Shown here: positions 1 to 6,390 of the stretch, one piece after another
Layout: the number at the start of each line of letters is the position of its first letter
How positions within the stretch are numbered: the stretch's first letter is position 1
Origin: a bacterium
Lineage (GTDB): Bacteria; Desulfobacterota; Binatia; UBA12015
Assembly: GCA_029976905.1 (NCBI GenBank)
Contig: JAPOLW010000220.1
Location: forward strand, 1 to 6,444
DNA: 6,444 nucleotides
Direction: 5' to 3'
Notes under the pieces: model-generated
Told to the model about the DNA's origin: nothing
Database searches by the model: none
The model's input: the letters and a program-made list of their open reading frames with translations, nothing else
Position numbers and translations under genes: made by a program

Positions 1-707
1 GCGGATACGACTACTGGGCCCTCGGCCACGTCCACCGCCGCGAGGTCGTGGCGGAGGATCCGTGGATCGTCTTTCCGGGCAACCTGCAGGCGCGCCACAT
101 CCGCGAGACCGGTGCCAAGGGCGCCACGGTGGTGGCGGTGGAGGACGGTCGCATCGTCTCGGCCTCCGGGGAGTGCTTCGACGTGGTGCGTTTCGAGCAG
201 CTGTCGGTCGACGTTTCGGAGTGTGACCGCCGGGCGGCCTGTGAGGACCTCGTCGACCGGGCGCTCGCCGGTGCGCGCGACGCGGCCGACGGGCGTCTGC
301 TCGCCGTGCGGATCGAATTGGTGGGGCGAAGCGCGGCCGATGCGGCCCTGCGCCGCGAGCGCGAGGCGGTGGTCGCGTCCTGCCGCGACCGGGCCAATGC
401 CTATGGCGACGTCTGGGTCGAGGCGGTGAAGATCGCCACCGGCCCGGTCTCGGCCGCCAGCGGTCGCGACATCGTGGAAACGCTCCAACTCGACGCCGAG
501 GAATTGCGCGCCGTCGTCCGGGAGCAAGCGCGCGGCGGCGTCGAGTCCCTTCTGGCCAAGCTGCCCCCGGGGCTCGGCCTCGCCGACGATGGTCTCGATC
601 TGCGCGACGAAGCGACCCTGACGACCCTCCTCGCCGAAGCCCGCGACGAGGTGGTTCGCCGTCTGCTCGAGGCCGATGGCGCGCACCCGCCGGAGACGGA
701 GGAATGA
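1..707 (+). CDS. SbcD/YhaO-like metallophosphoesterase DNA nuclease, 3' part (5' end outside window)
   Basis: About 234 C-terminal residues are visible, with codons in phase from base 3. The fragment opens inside the nuclease core with GYDYWALGHVHRRE. GHVH is the last metal-binding motif of calcineurin-like phosphoesterases of the Mre11/SbcD group. Next comes the family-typical capping segment around DPWIVFPGNLQARHIRETG, then a charged helical C-terminal domain of about 150 residues ending at TGA 705-707. The GTG at base 48 begins an open stretch but is not the real start, because the metal motif lies upstream of it in the same frame. In the family the enzyme is a Mn-dependent DNA nuclease working with an SbcC/Rad50-type ATPase in the cytoplasm, and such an ATPase gene follows here. 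The YhaO branch, rather than classical SbcD, is suggested by the YhaN-type partner. The family call is firm; the exact substrate is unknown. Confidence 0.9.
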   Translation, partial: GYDYWALGHVHRREVVAEDPWIVFPGNLQARHIRETGAKGATVVAVEDGRIVSASGECFDVVRFEQLSVDVSECDRRAACEDLVDRALAGARDAADGRLLAVRIELVGRSAADAALRREREAVVASCRDRANAYGDVWVEAVKIATGPVSAASGRDIVETLQLDAEELRAVVREQARGGVESLLAKLPPGLGLADDGLDLRDEATLTTLLAEARDEVVRRLLEADGAHPPETEE

Positions 708-826
708 GGCGGGCTGGCGGGAATGCGGTGGCGGCGTCGAGCCCGGATGCGTCGCCCGGCGCGCGGGCCCGGGCGTCCGAGCCTGCGGCGTTGCCTCCTG
801 CGGCGGTCGGGGAGGCAAGCCGATGA
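704..826 (+). CDS. Candidate 40-aa small ORF linking nuclease and ATPase genes by ATGA overlaps
   Basis: The ATG at 704-706 overlaps the nuclease stop (ATGA, 704-707). The frame stays open for 40 codons and ends at TGA 824-826, which overlaps the ATPase ATG at 823 (ATGA, 823-826). GGAG at 692-695 lies 8 nt upstream and could serve as Shine-Dalgarno. The peptide begins MRRAGGNAVAASS, is rich in Ala, Pro, Arg and Ser, and shows no domain, membrane segment or signal peptide. I do not recognise it. Of the 39 codons after the start, 8 end in A or T. That fits coding sequence, but the overlapping frame is similarly GC-biased, so codon use does not decide. Its likely role, if translated, is coupling: a ribosome finishing at 826 would melt the hairpin over the ATPase ribosome binding site. 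It could instead be a chance ORF in GC-rich spacer. Confidence 0.42.
   Translation: MRRAGGNAVAASSPDASPGARARASEPAALPPAAVGEASR
786..822 (+). promoter_or_regulatory. Hairpin sequestering the ATPase Shine-Dalgarno sequence
   Basis: TTGCCTCC (791-798) is perfectly complementary to GGAGGCAA (811-818) across a 12-nt loop (799-810). After one bulged G (790), CGGC (786-789) pairs with GCCG (819-822). The result is a 12-bp stem, mostly G-C, ending one base before the ATPase ATG at 823. The 3' arm contains the GGAGG ribosome binding site at 811-815. In the folded mRNA that site would be hidden, lowering ATPase initiation unless a ribosome or a factor opens the stem. The pairing is read directly from the sequence; a regulatory role is inferred. 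The arms also lie inside the candidate mini-ORF, so translation of that ORF would disrupt them. Confidence 0.5.
811..815 (+). promoter_or_regulatory. Ribosome binding site fixing the ATPase start
   Basis: GGAGG sits 7 nt upstream of ATG 823, which is good Shine-Dalgarno spacing. The family N-terminus (MRIRTLHLRAFGPF) begins exactly at this ATG. This supports 823 over the in-frame upstream ATG at 676. Confidence 0.75.
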
Positions 827-3800
827 GGATCCGGACTCTGCATCTGCGCGCGTTCGGACCCTTCTCGGGGGCGCGTCTGAACTTCACGGCGGAGCCGAGC
901 GATTTGCAGGTCATCTACGGCCGCAACGAGGCCGGCAAGAGCTCCGCGCTTCGTGCGCTCGGAGCGGCACTCTTTGGGATCCCGGGGCAAACGCCCGACA
1001 ACTTCTTGCACGAGTACACGGCGCTGCGGGTCGGCCTTGGCATCGAGAACGTGGCGGGCGACCAGATCGCGTTCGTGCGCCGCAAGGGGCGTGCGAGAAC
1101 CCTGTGGAACGTCGACGAGACCGAGTCCTTCGCCGACGACGCCCTGCACGCCTTTCTCACCAACGTGGATGCCGAGGAGTTCGCCCGCGTCTTCGGCCTC
1201 GATCCCGTCCGTCTGCGCGAAGGCGGCGAGCGCCTGCTCGGCGCGGCCGAAGGCGCGGACGACGTCATCGTCGGCGCGGCGCTCGGGGTGCAGGGGCTGC
1301 GCGAGGTGGCGGCTGCGCTCGAGCAGGAAGCGTCGAACCTCTTCTCGACGCGCGGGAGCAAGCGCGCCATCAATGCGGCGATCGCGCAGTGGAACGAGAG
1401 CCAGAAGAGCGTCCGCGCGGACTCGCTTGCGAAGACCACCTGGGAGAAGACCCGCCGCGACGCGGCCCGCGCCGCCGCGGAGCGCGACCGCGCGGACGAA
1501 CGAGTTGCGAAGCTGCGCGAACGCGAGCGGGAACTGGAATTCGTTCGCCGCAATCGCCCACGAGTCGCTCGCCTCGACTACCTGGTCACGGAGATGGCCG
1601 ACCTCGAGACCGTCCCCGATCTCGCGGCGGATTTCGCCGAGCGCCACCGCAACGCTCGCGATGGTGCCGGGGAGAAGCGGGTGCTCCGCGACCGGGCGCG
1701 TGCGGACGAACGGGAGGCGGCCGAGAAGCTCGCGGGTCTGCCCGGAGATTTCGCCTTCCTCGACGCGATCCCCGAGGTCGTCCGCCTGCAGGAACTCTCC
1801 GTCGTCACGGCCAAAGGCATGCAGGATCGCAGCCGTCGCGAGGCCGAGGCGCGCGCCGCGGCTGGCGAGCGCGACCGGGTCGCGAAGTCGCTCGGCCTGG
1901 CGACGCCGGTGGTACCGGGCGCGGTCGAAGAGCTGCGGCTCGCGCTGGGCGTCCAGCAGCGCTGTCTCGATCTGCTCCAGGAACGGGCCGCCCTCGTCGG
2001 CGCGCGGAAGGACGGACGCGAGCGACTCTCGCGACTGCGTCGGGACCGCGAGGCCGCTGCGCGCAGGCTCGGCGAGGCGACCGCCGTTCCCGAACGGGGG
2101 GCTCTGGAGCGCGCCGTCACCGAGGCCCGGCGTCTGGGCGATGCCGATGCGGTCATCGCCGGGTTCCGGGGCGAGTGCGGCACCGACGAAGCAGAGATCG
2201 AAGCCGCACTGGCGCGACTCGCCAGCTTCCAGGGAAACGCGGCCGATCTCGAAGCCAGGCCGGTGCCCGGCGCCGAGCTTTTGCGGGATTTCCGACAGCG
2301 CTTCGACGCTCTGGCCGACGAGGAGAATCAGGCGCGCCGGACCGAGGCCGAGGCGCGCGAAAGGCGCGACCGGCTCGTTCTCGACGTCGAGCGGCTCGCG
2401 ACCCGGGAGGAAATCCCGTCCGAAGACGATCTGCAGCGCGTGCGTGGCTGTCGCGACGAACAGTGGCGTCTGATCCGTGGCGCCTGGCTCGACGGGGCCG
2501 ACGTCGACGCGGCCGCGGCTGCCCTCGACCCCGATCGGCCGCTCGCCGAGGCCTTCGAGCGCTCCCTGGGCGGCAGTGACGACGTGGCCGATCGCCTGCG
2601 CCGGGAGTCGCAGCGGGTGGCCGAGTTGGCGGCGAAACGGCACGAGGTCGAAGAACTCGACACTCGCCTGGCGCGCCTCGAGGAGGCCGGTCGGGAGCGC
2701 GACGCGCGTCGCGAGGAGCTCGATGGGGAATGGGCCGCGGCGTGGGCCGACTCGGGCTTTGTCGCAGGACGCCCGGCGGCGATGCAGGACGCCCTCCTCG
2801 AGCGCTCGCAACTGCTCACGGTCATCGCGCGGCGTCGCGCGACGGCCACGAAGCTGGACGAAGCGTGCGCGCGGATGCAGACGGCCCGCGACGGGCTGGT
2901 GCGCGCACTTGCGGCGACCCTGGGATCCGCGGAGCCGGTTTCCGACGAGCGCCTCGGTCCGGTCCTCGAAGACGCGGAGGCGCAGCTCGCCGATCTCGTG
3001 GCGCGCGCCGACGCGCGCGCCAAGGACGAAGCCGAAGTCGCTCGCCTCGACGGCGAGATCACCGGGGCCGAAGAGGCCGACGCGGCAAACGAGCGCGATC
3101 TGGAGGCATGGGAGGAGGGCTTTGCGAAGGCCCGGCGAGGCCTCCCGTGGCGCGAGGGCGACCCGCCCGAAGCCATCACGCGCACCTTCGCCGAAGTCTC
3201 CTCGCTCGTACAGCAGCACGACAAAGAAGCCGAATTGCTCGACCGCATTGCGAGCATCGACCGCGACGGCCACGACCTCGAACGGCAGGTCGAGACCTTC
3301 CTGGCCGCGCACGCCCCGGAGATGCCGAAGCGAACGCCGGCCGAGACCCTCTCGCGCCTGGGTTCGCTCGGCGAGCAGCGCCAACGTGAGAAGCAGGACC
3401 ACGAGACGGCCACCGGCGCGCTTCGACAGGCGGGCAAGCGGCTGCGGGACGCCGAAGCGGACCTTTCGGTCATCGAGGGAACGTTGGCCGACCTCGCGAA
3501 CGAAGCGGGGGTGGCCTCCGCCGACGATCTGCCCGACGTGGTCGAGCGCGGCGCGCGCAAGCGCGGTCTCGTCGAAGAGCGCCGCAGGCTCGAGCAGGAA
3601 CTGCTCGGCGAAGGATGCCCGATCGATCGCACGCGGGAGCGCGTCGTCCTGCTGGCCGACCACGATGTCGACGCCGAACTCGAGCCGCTGCGCGCGCAGG
3701 TCGTCGAGGCCGAGCAGGCTGCCGCCGCGCAGCGCGAGGCGGCCACCGAGGCCAAGCTCGCCTTCGAAGCATTGCACGCCGAGGGCGGGGCAGCCGAGAG

Positions 3801-4332
3801 CGCGGCCCGGGCCGCCGCGACGGGCGCCCGCCTGCGCGAGGACGTGCAGCGTTATGTGCGCCTCCTGCTCGCCGGTGAGCTCCTCGGCTCGGCCGTCGAG
3901 CGCTTTCGTGCGCAGAACGAGGCGCCTTTGTTGACGCTCGCGTCACGCCACCTCGAGCGCCTCACGCGCGGCGCCTACGGCTGCGTCGAGACCGACATCG
4001 ACGACAAGAGCCGGCCGTTCTTTCTGGTGCGCGAAAGTGGGGGCAGCGCCGCCAAGAACGTCCAGCAGCTCTCCGACGGCACCCGTGACCAACTCCATCT
4101 CGCCCTGGTCCTGGGCTCGCTCGAGCACCGGTTCCGGGCGGGGGTCGAGCCGATGCCGCTGGTGCTCGACGACGTCCTCGTCCACTTCGACGACGAGCGC
4201 AGTCAGGCGACGCTCGAGACGCTGGCCGAGTTCTCGAAGATCACCCAGGTCCTGCTCTTCACCCACCACGACAAGATCCGGGAGCAGGCCCAGGGGGTCG
4301 GAGCCGTGATCCCGCTCGAAAACGCCGGCTGA
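823..4332 (+). CDS. YhaN/SbcC-like ABC-type ATPase of a DNA repair nuclease complex
   Basis: The protein has 1169 residues. The start follows GGAGG and gives the family N-terminus MRIRTLHLRAFGPFSG. Walker A is GRNEAGKS (33-40), followed by the RRKGRARTLW segment and the YhaN-typical FGLDPVRLREGGERLL. From about residue 190 to 1040 runs an Arg/Glu/Ala-rich region expected to form a long antiparallel coiled coil. The C-terminal ATPase half has the signature LSDGTRDQ (1083-1090), Walker B LVLDD (1113-1117), the D-loop region HFDDER (1121-1126) and the H-loop FTHHD (1146-1150). The six cysteines are isolated and no CxxC zinc hook exists, unlike Rad50/SbcC and as expected for YhaN. It is longer than B. 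subtilis YhaN (roughly 960 residues). The role inferred from family and from the upstream nuclease is an ATP-driven clamp that controls nuclease access to DNA ends. In-frame codons extend upstream to 676 but encode Gly/Arg/Cys-rich sequence unlike the family. Confidence 0.93.
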   Translation: MRIRTLHLRAFGPFSGARLNFTAEPSDLQVIYGRNEAGKSSALRALGAALFGIPGQTPDNFLHEYTALRVGLGIENVAGDQIAFVRRKGRARTLWNVDETESFADDALHAFLTNVDAEEFARVFGLDPVRLREGGERLLGAAEGADDVIVGAALGVQGLREVAAALEQEASNLFSTRGSKRAINAAIAQWNESQKSVRADSLAKTTWEKTRRDAARAAAERDRADERVAKLRERERELEFVRRNRPRVARLDYLVTEMADLETVPDLAADFAERHRNARDGAGEKRVLRDRARADEREAAEKLAGLPGDFAFLDAIPEVVRLQELSVVTAKGMQDRSRREAEARAAAGERDRVAKSLGLATPVVPGAVEELRLALGVQQRCLDLLQERAALVGARKDGRERLSRLRRDREAAARRLGEATAVPERGALERAVTEARRLGDADAVIAGFRGECGTDEAEIEAALARLASFQGNAADLEARPVPGAELLRDFRQRFDALADEENQARRTEAEARERRDRLVLDVERLATREEIPSEDDLQRVRGCRDEQWRLIRGAWLDGADVDAAAAALDPDRPLAEAFERSLGGSDDVADRLRRESQRVAELAAKRHEVEELDTRLARLEEAGRERDARREELDGEWAAAWADSGFVAGRPAAMQDALLERSQLLTVIARRRATATKLDEACARMQTARDGLVRALAATLGSAEPVSDERLGPVLEDAEAQLADLVARADARAKDEAEVARLDGEITGAEEADAANERDLEAWEEGFAKARRGLPWREGDPPEAITRTFAEVSSLVQQHDKEAELLDRIASIDRDGHDLERQVETFLAAHAPEMPKRTPAETLSRLGSLGEQRQREKQDHETATGALRQAGKRLRDAEADLSVIEGTLADLANEAGVASADDLPDVVERGARKRGLVEERRRLEQELLGEGCPIDRTRERVVLLADHDVDAELEPLRAQVVEAEQAAAAQREAATEAKLAFEALHAEGGAAESAARAAATGARLREDVQRYVRLLLAGELLGSAVERFRAQNEAPLLTLASRHLERLTRGAYGCVETDIDDKSRPFFLVRESGGSAAKNVQQLSDGTRDQLHLALVLGSLEHRFRAGVEPMPLVLDDVLVHFDDERSQATLETLAEFSKITQVLLFTHHDKIREQAQGVGAVIPLENAG

Positions 4333-4535
4333 TCCTTCGTTTCCTGGAGCCGGGCCGCGCGGTCGTCCGGTCGGGAGGGGGACCCGGGGGCCAGCGTCGG
4401 CTCCCGGCCGGCGGCGGCCAGAGCGACGGTTGGCAGGGGCGGCACCGGGCCATGGGGCCGGAAAAGCGGCTGCCTTCGAGCCGTGGGGCGCGAAAAGGTG
4501 GTGAACTCGAGCGGATCCGCGCTAGAACAAGAGCC
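4333..4535. other. Intergenic region between ATPase and arabinanase genes
   Basis: These 203 bases hold no recognisable gene. The arabinanase frame is open back to ATG 4452, but the extra 28 residues are Arg/Gly-rich and would bury the signal peptide, so they are not included. Two possible stems are visible. CCGGCT (4325-4330) pairs with AGCCGG (4348-4353) across the ATPase stop. A longer imperfect stem (4390-4399 with 4424-4434) has one bulged G and one G-U pair. Neither is followed by a T run, so neither qualifies as an intrinsic terminator. In DNA this GC-rich, such pairings can arise by chance. Confidence 0.5.
4501..4528 (+). promoter_or_regulatory. Possible promoter with a palindrome in the spacer, before the arabinanase gene
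   Basis: GTGAAC (4501-4506) and TAGAAC (4523-4528) are spaced 16 bp apart and match the sigma-70 -35 and -10 hexamers at 3 and 4 of 6 positions. The perfect 10-bp palindrome GCGGATCCGC (4511-4520) lies between them. Transcription would start about 7 nt after the -10, at or next to ATG 4536. That would give a leaderless or nearly leaderless mRNA, which fits the lack of a good Shine-Dalgarno there. The hexamer matches are weak, and this is a suggestion only. Confidence 0.25.
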
Positions 4536-5609
4536 ATGGCTTTGCGTTCGTTCTTCCTTCTATGTGGCGCTCTCTTCGTGATCTCCTGTGGCGACGGCGC
4601 CAGTCCGGGCACCGGTTCGGCGCCGCCGCCGGTGCCAGCGTGCACCGGAAATCTCGTCGACCTCTCGAGCGACGTCCAGCACATTCACGACCCGGCGATC
4701 GCCAAGCAGGACGGGACCTACTACGTCTACTCCTCGAGCGCGCTCGCTTCCTTTTATACGTCCCCAGACCTCCGCACCTGGACCAAGGCGGGGACGGTCT
4801 TCGACGCGCTTCCGCAGTGGATTCAGGAGGAGCTGCCCAACCCCAACCACATCGGCTCGCCCGACATCGCCTGGTACGACGGCAAGTGGGTCATGTACTA
4901 CCAGAGCCACATCGCGCCGGGCTGCAACGCGGCGATGGGCGTGGCGACCAACGTGACCCTCGACCCGAACGATCCCGAGTACAAATGGGACGACCACGGC
5001 CTGGTGCTGCGCTCGGTGCCGCTCTTCGAGAACATCGACATCATCTGCGGCCAGGACGAGGTCCTCTTCGACGCGATCGACCCGCACCTCTTCGTCGATC
5101 CGACCGACAACCGACCCTGGCTGGTGTTCGGATCCACTCTCGGTGGCATCTTCCTGGTCGAAATCGACCCCAAGACCTTCCGGCCCACGCAACACCCGCG
5201 CAACTTCGTCCTGCTCGCCTCACGGCCCTTGATCCAGCTCGATCCGATCATCGAGGGGGCCTACATGATCCATCGCAACGGCTGGTACTACCTCTTCTTC
5301 TCCCACAACCGCTGCTGTCAGGGGCCGGATACGAAATACAACATCCTCGTCGGTCGCTCGCGAACGCTCGCCGGACCCTACTTCGACAAAGACGGCGTGG
5401 CGCTCCTCGACGAAGGGGGAACCCTGCTCATCGAGCGCGAAGGGAGGGTCATCGGGACGGGGCATACCGACGTCTACTCGGAGGCCGGCTACGACTACCT
5501 CGTGCACCACGGCTACGACTCCACGCTCGATTACGATTCCATCCTGAACGTCCGTCGTCTCGACTGGGGCGACGATGGGTGGCCCGTTGCCTGTATCGCC
5601 GCGGACTGA
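4536..5609 (+). CDS. GH43 family arabinanase-like glycoside hydrolase, lipoprotein
   Basis: The protein has 357 residues. The start is ATG 4536 because it puts a short lipoprotein signal at the N-terminus: MALR, a hydrophobic stretch, then lipobox VISC with Cys18 as the lipidated residue. Gly19 and Asp20 follow, then a Gly/Pro/Ser/Ala linker to about residue 35. The rest reads as a five-bladed beta-propeller of family GH43. Expected active-site residues are present in order: general base Asp52 in HDPAI, the pKa-modulating Asp182 in DAIDPHLF, and acid Glu240 in IIEGAY. His310 in GTGHTDVY matches the His that coordinates the central metal in arabinanases. The closest described activity is endo-1,5-alpha-L-arabinan hydrolysis, so it would cut plant or algal arabinan outside the inner membrane while anchored by lipid. 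Other GH43 specificities (arabinofuranosidase, xylosidase) cannot be excluded. No transporter or other sugar gene is adjacent in the window. Confidence 0.87.
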   Translation: MALRSFFLLCGALFVISCGDGASPGTGSAPPPVPACTGNLVDLSSDVQHIHDPAIAKQDGTYYVYSSSALASFYTSPDLRTWTKAGTVFDALPQWIQEELPNPNHIGSPDIAWYDGKWVMYYQSHIAPGCNAAMGVATNVTLDPNDPEYKWDDHGLVLRSVPLFENIDIICGQDEVLFDAIDPHLFVDPTDNRPWLVFGSTLGGIFLVEIDPKTFRPTQHPRNFVLLASRPLIQLDPIIEGAYMIHRNGWYYLFFSHNRCCQGPDTKYNILVGRSRTLAGPYFDKDGVALLDEGGTLLIEREGRVIGTGHTDVYSEAGYDYLVHHGYDSTLDYDSILNVRRLDWGDDGWPVACIAAD

Positions 5610-5661
5610 CCTTTTGCGTGCATCCCTGCTGCGCAACCGGTAGCGCACGTCGAGGAAGAGG

Positions 5662-5667
5662 AGGAGG
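5662..5667 (+). promoter_or_regulatory. Strong ribosome binding site for the PAS gene
   Basis: AGGAGG lies within a purine run (about 5653-5668) and sits 4 nt before ATG 5672. It settles the start, because the same frame is open far upstream as a shadow of the arabinanase gene. Confidence 0.7.
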
Positions 5668-5671
5668 GTTC

Positions 5672-6070
5672 ATGAAAGACTCATTCGATGCGATTCTCGG
5701 AGGCAACGGCGCGAGCCCGGCGATCCTGCGCGCGCTCGCGGACAATAGCTTCGATTCCATTCTGATTACCGACGCTTCTTCGCAGGGGCGGATCGTGTAC
5801 GCGAACAAGGCGTTCAAGAAACTGACCGGCTATGACCCGTCTGAGGTGATCGGCAAGACGCCGCGCATCCTGCAGGGGCGCGGCACCGACCGCGCGGTGA
5901 TCGACCGCCTCTCCGAAGCCCTCTCCTCGGGGGGACGCTTCGAGGGCAAGGCGGTGAACTACAAGAAGGACGGCACGCCCTTCATCATGCACTGGCGGGT
6001 GCTGCCCATCCGGGCCGGACGCCGGATCGAAGGCTGGCTCGCGATCCAGCGCGAAGGTCAGGTCGGCTAG
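5672..6070 (+). CDS. Single-domain PAS protein, LOV-like but lacking the photoactive cysteine
   Basis: The protein has 132 residues and is almost entirely one PAS domain (about 20-128), with no output domain, membrane segment or signal peptide. Recognisable blocks are LADNSFDSILITDA, IVYANKAFKKLTGYDPSEVIG, GKTPRILQGRGTD, VNYKKDGTPF and WLAIQRE. These follow the order of LOV-type PAS domains. The LOV motif GxNCRFLQG reads GKTPRILQG here, so Pro64 replaces the cysteine that bonds to flavin. Gln68, Asn96 and Gln126, at flavin-contact positions in LOV domains, are kept, while the second Asn of the FWN motif appears to be Met105. It may bind a small ligand or flavin, or act as a protein-interaction module with a separate partner. 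Many non-photosensory bacterial PAS domains carry a TPRxLQG variant, so light sensing should not be assumed. It starts 62 nt after the arabinanase stop and may share its transcript. Confidence 0.85.
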   Translation: MKDSFDAILGGNGASPAILRALADNSFDSILITDASSQGRIVYANKAFKKLTGYDPSEVIGKTPRILQGRGTDRAVIDRLSEALSSGGRFEGKAVNYKKDGTPFIMHWRVLPIRAGRRIEGWLAIQREGQVG

Positions 6071-6114
6071 GGGGCGGGCTCGCGCCGTCGCTCCCCACCC
6101 GCGCCGGGTATCGT

Positions 6115-6390
6115 ATGGAAGAGTCCACGAACCAGGAAGGAAAGGGCCGCAGTGTCCTTCTGACGGGCGCGACCGGATTCGTCGGCCGGGCGGCGTACCC
6201 CGCTCTCGCCGCGGCGGGCTGGAAGGTGCGCTGTTCGACGCGCGATGCGGCCGCGGCCTCGTCGCGCTGGCCCGGGCGCGACTGGGTCACCGCCGACGTC
6301 GGCGATCGCGATTCGGTCGCGCGCGCGCTCGAGTGGGCGCGCGAGGTCACCTCAGATCGAAAGCGCGTAAACCTTTTTTCGGTGCCGTGA
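6115..6390 (+). pseudogene. N-terminal fragment of an NAD(P)-binding SDR/epimerase-like protein, apparently truncated
   Basis: The open frame gives 91 residues. Residues 13-72 are a clear Rossmann start: beta strand SVLLTGATGFVG with the GxxGxxG loop (Gly18, Gly21, Gly24), then VRCSTRD, with Arg43 at a position that often favours NADP, and VTADVGDRDSVARAL, the usual Asp-containing strand and following helix of atypical/extended SDR proteins. Relatives run to about 290-500 residues, continuing after this helix with a strand such as DAAYYLVH. Here the sequence instead becomes EWAREVTSDRKRVNLFSVP and stops at 6388-6390. No other + frame resumes the family sequence. The start ATG has no obvious Shine-Dalgarno. 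It could be a gene broken by deletion or insertion, or an assembly chimera. The SDR identity is good; the status as a pseudogene is inferred. Confidence 0.6.

Noticed and set aside
754..768. Short hairpin GCCCG-GCGCG-CGGGC in the nuclease-ATPase gap
   Set aside because: Five base pairs in very GC-rich sequence is expected by chance, and there is no T run or other sign of function.
676..822. In-frame upstream ATG (676) that would add 49 residues to the ATPase and overlap the nuclease gene by 32 nt
   Set aside because: The extra residues are Gly/Arg/Cys-rich and unlike the family, and the conserved N-terminus with a well-spaced GGAGG starts at 823.
2328..3755. Long open frame of about 475 codons on the minus strand inside the ATPase gene
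   Set aside because: It is Ser/Arg/Ala-rich low-complexity sequence, typical of the antisense shadow of a GC-rich coiled-coil gene, with no recognisable domain.
5614..5647. Possible terminator between arabinanase and PAS genes (TTGCG/CGCAA or TGCGC/GCGCA stems)
   Set aside because: The stems are only 5 bp and mutually exclusive, and no T run follows.
4562..5671. N-terminal extension of the PAS gene frame through the arabinanase gene
   Set aside because: It is an Arg/Pro-rich shadow of the arabinanase gene. A strong Shine-Dalgarno and a natural PAS start are at 5672.
6071..6114. Terminator-like or promoter-like signals before the SDR fragment (GCGGG/CCCGC stem; TATCGT next to the ATG)
   Set aside because: The stem is weak with a long loop and no T run. 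A -10 directly touching the ATG would start transcription inside the gene.
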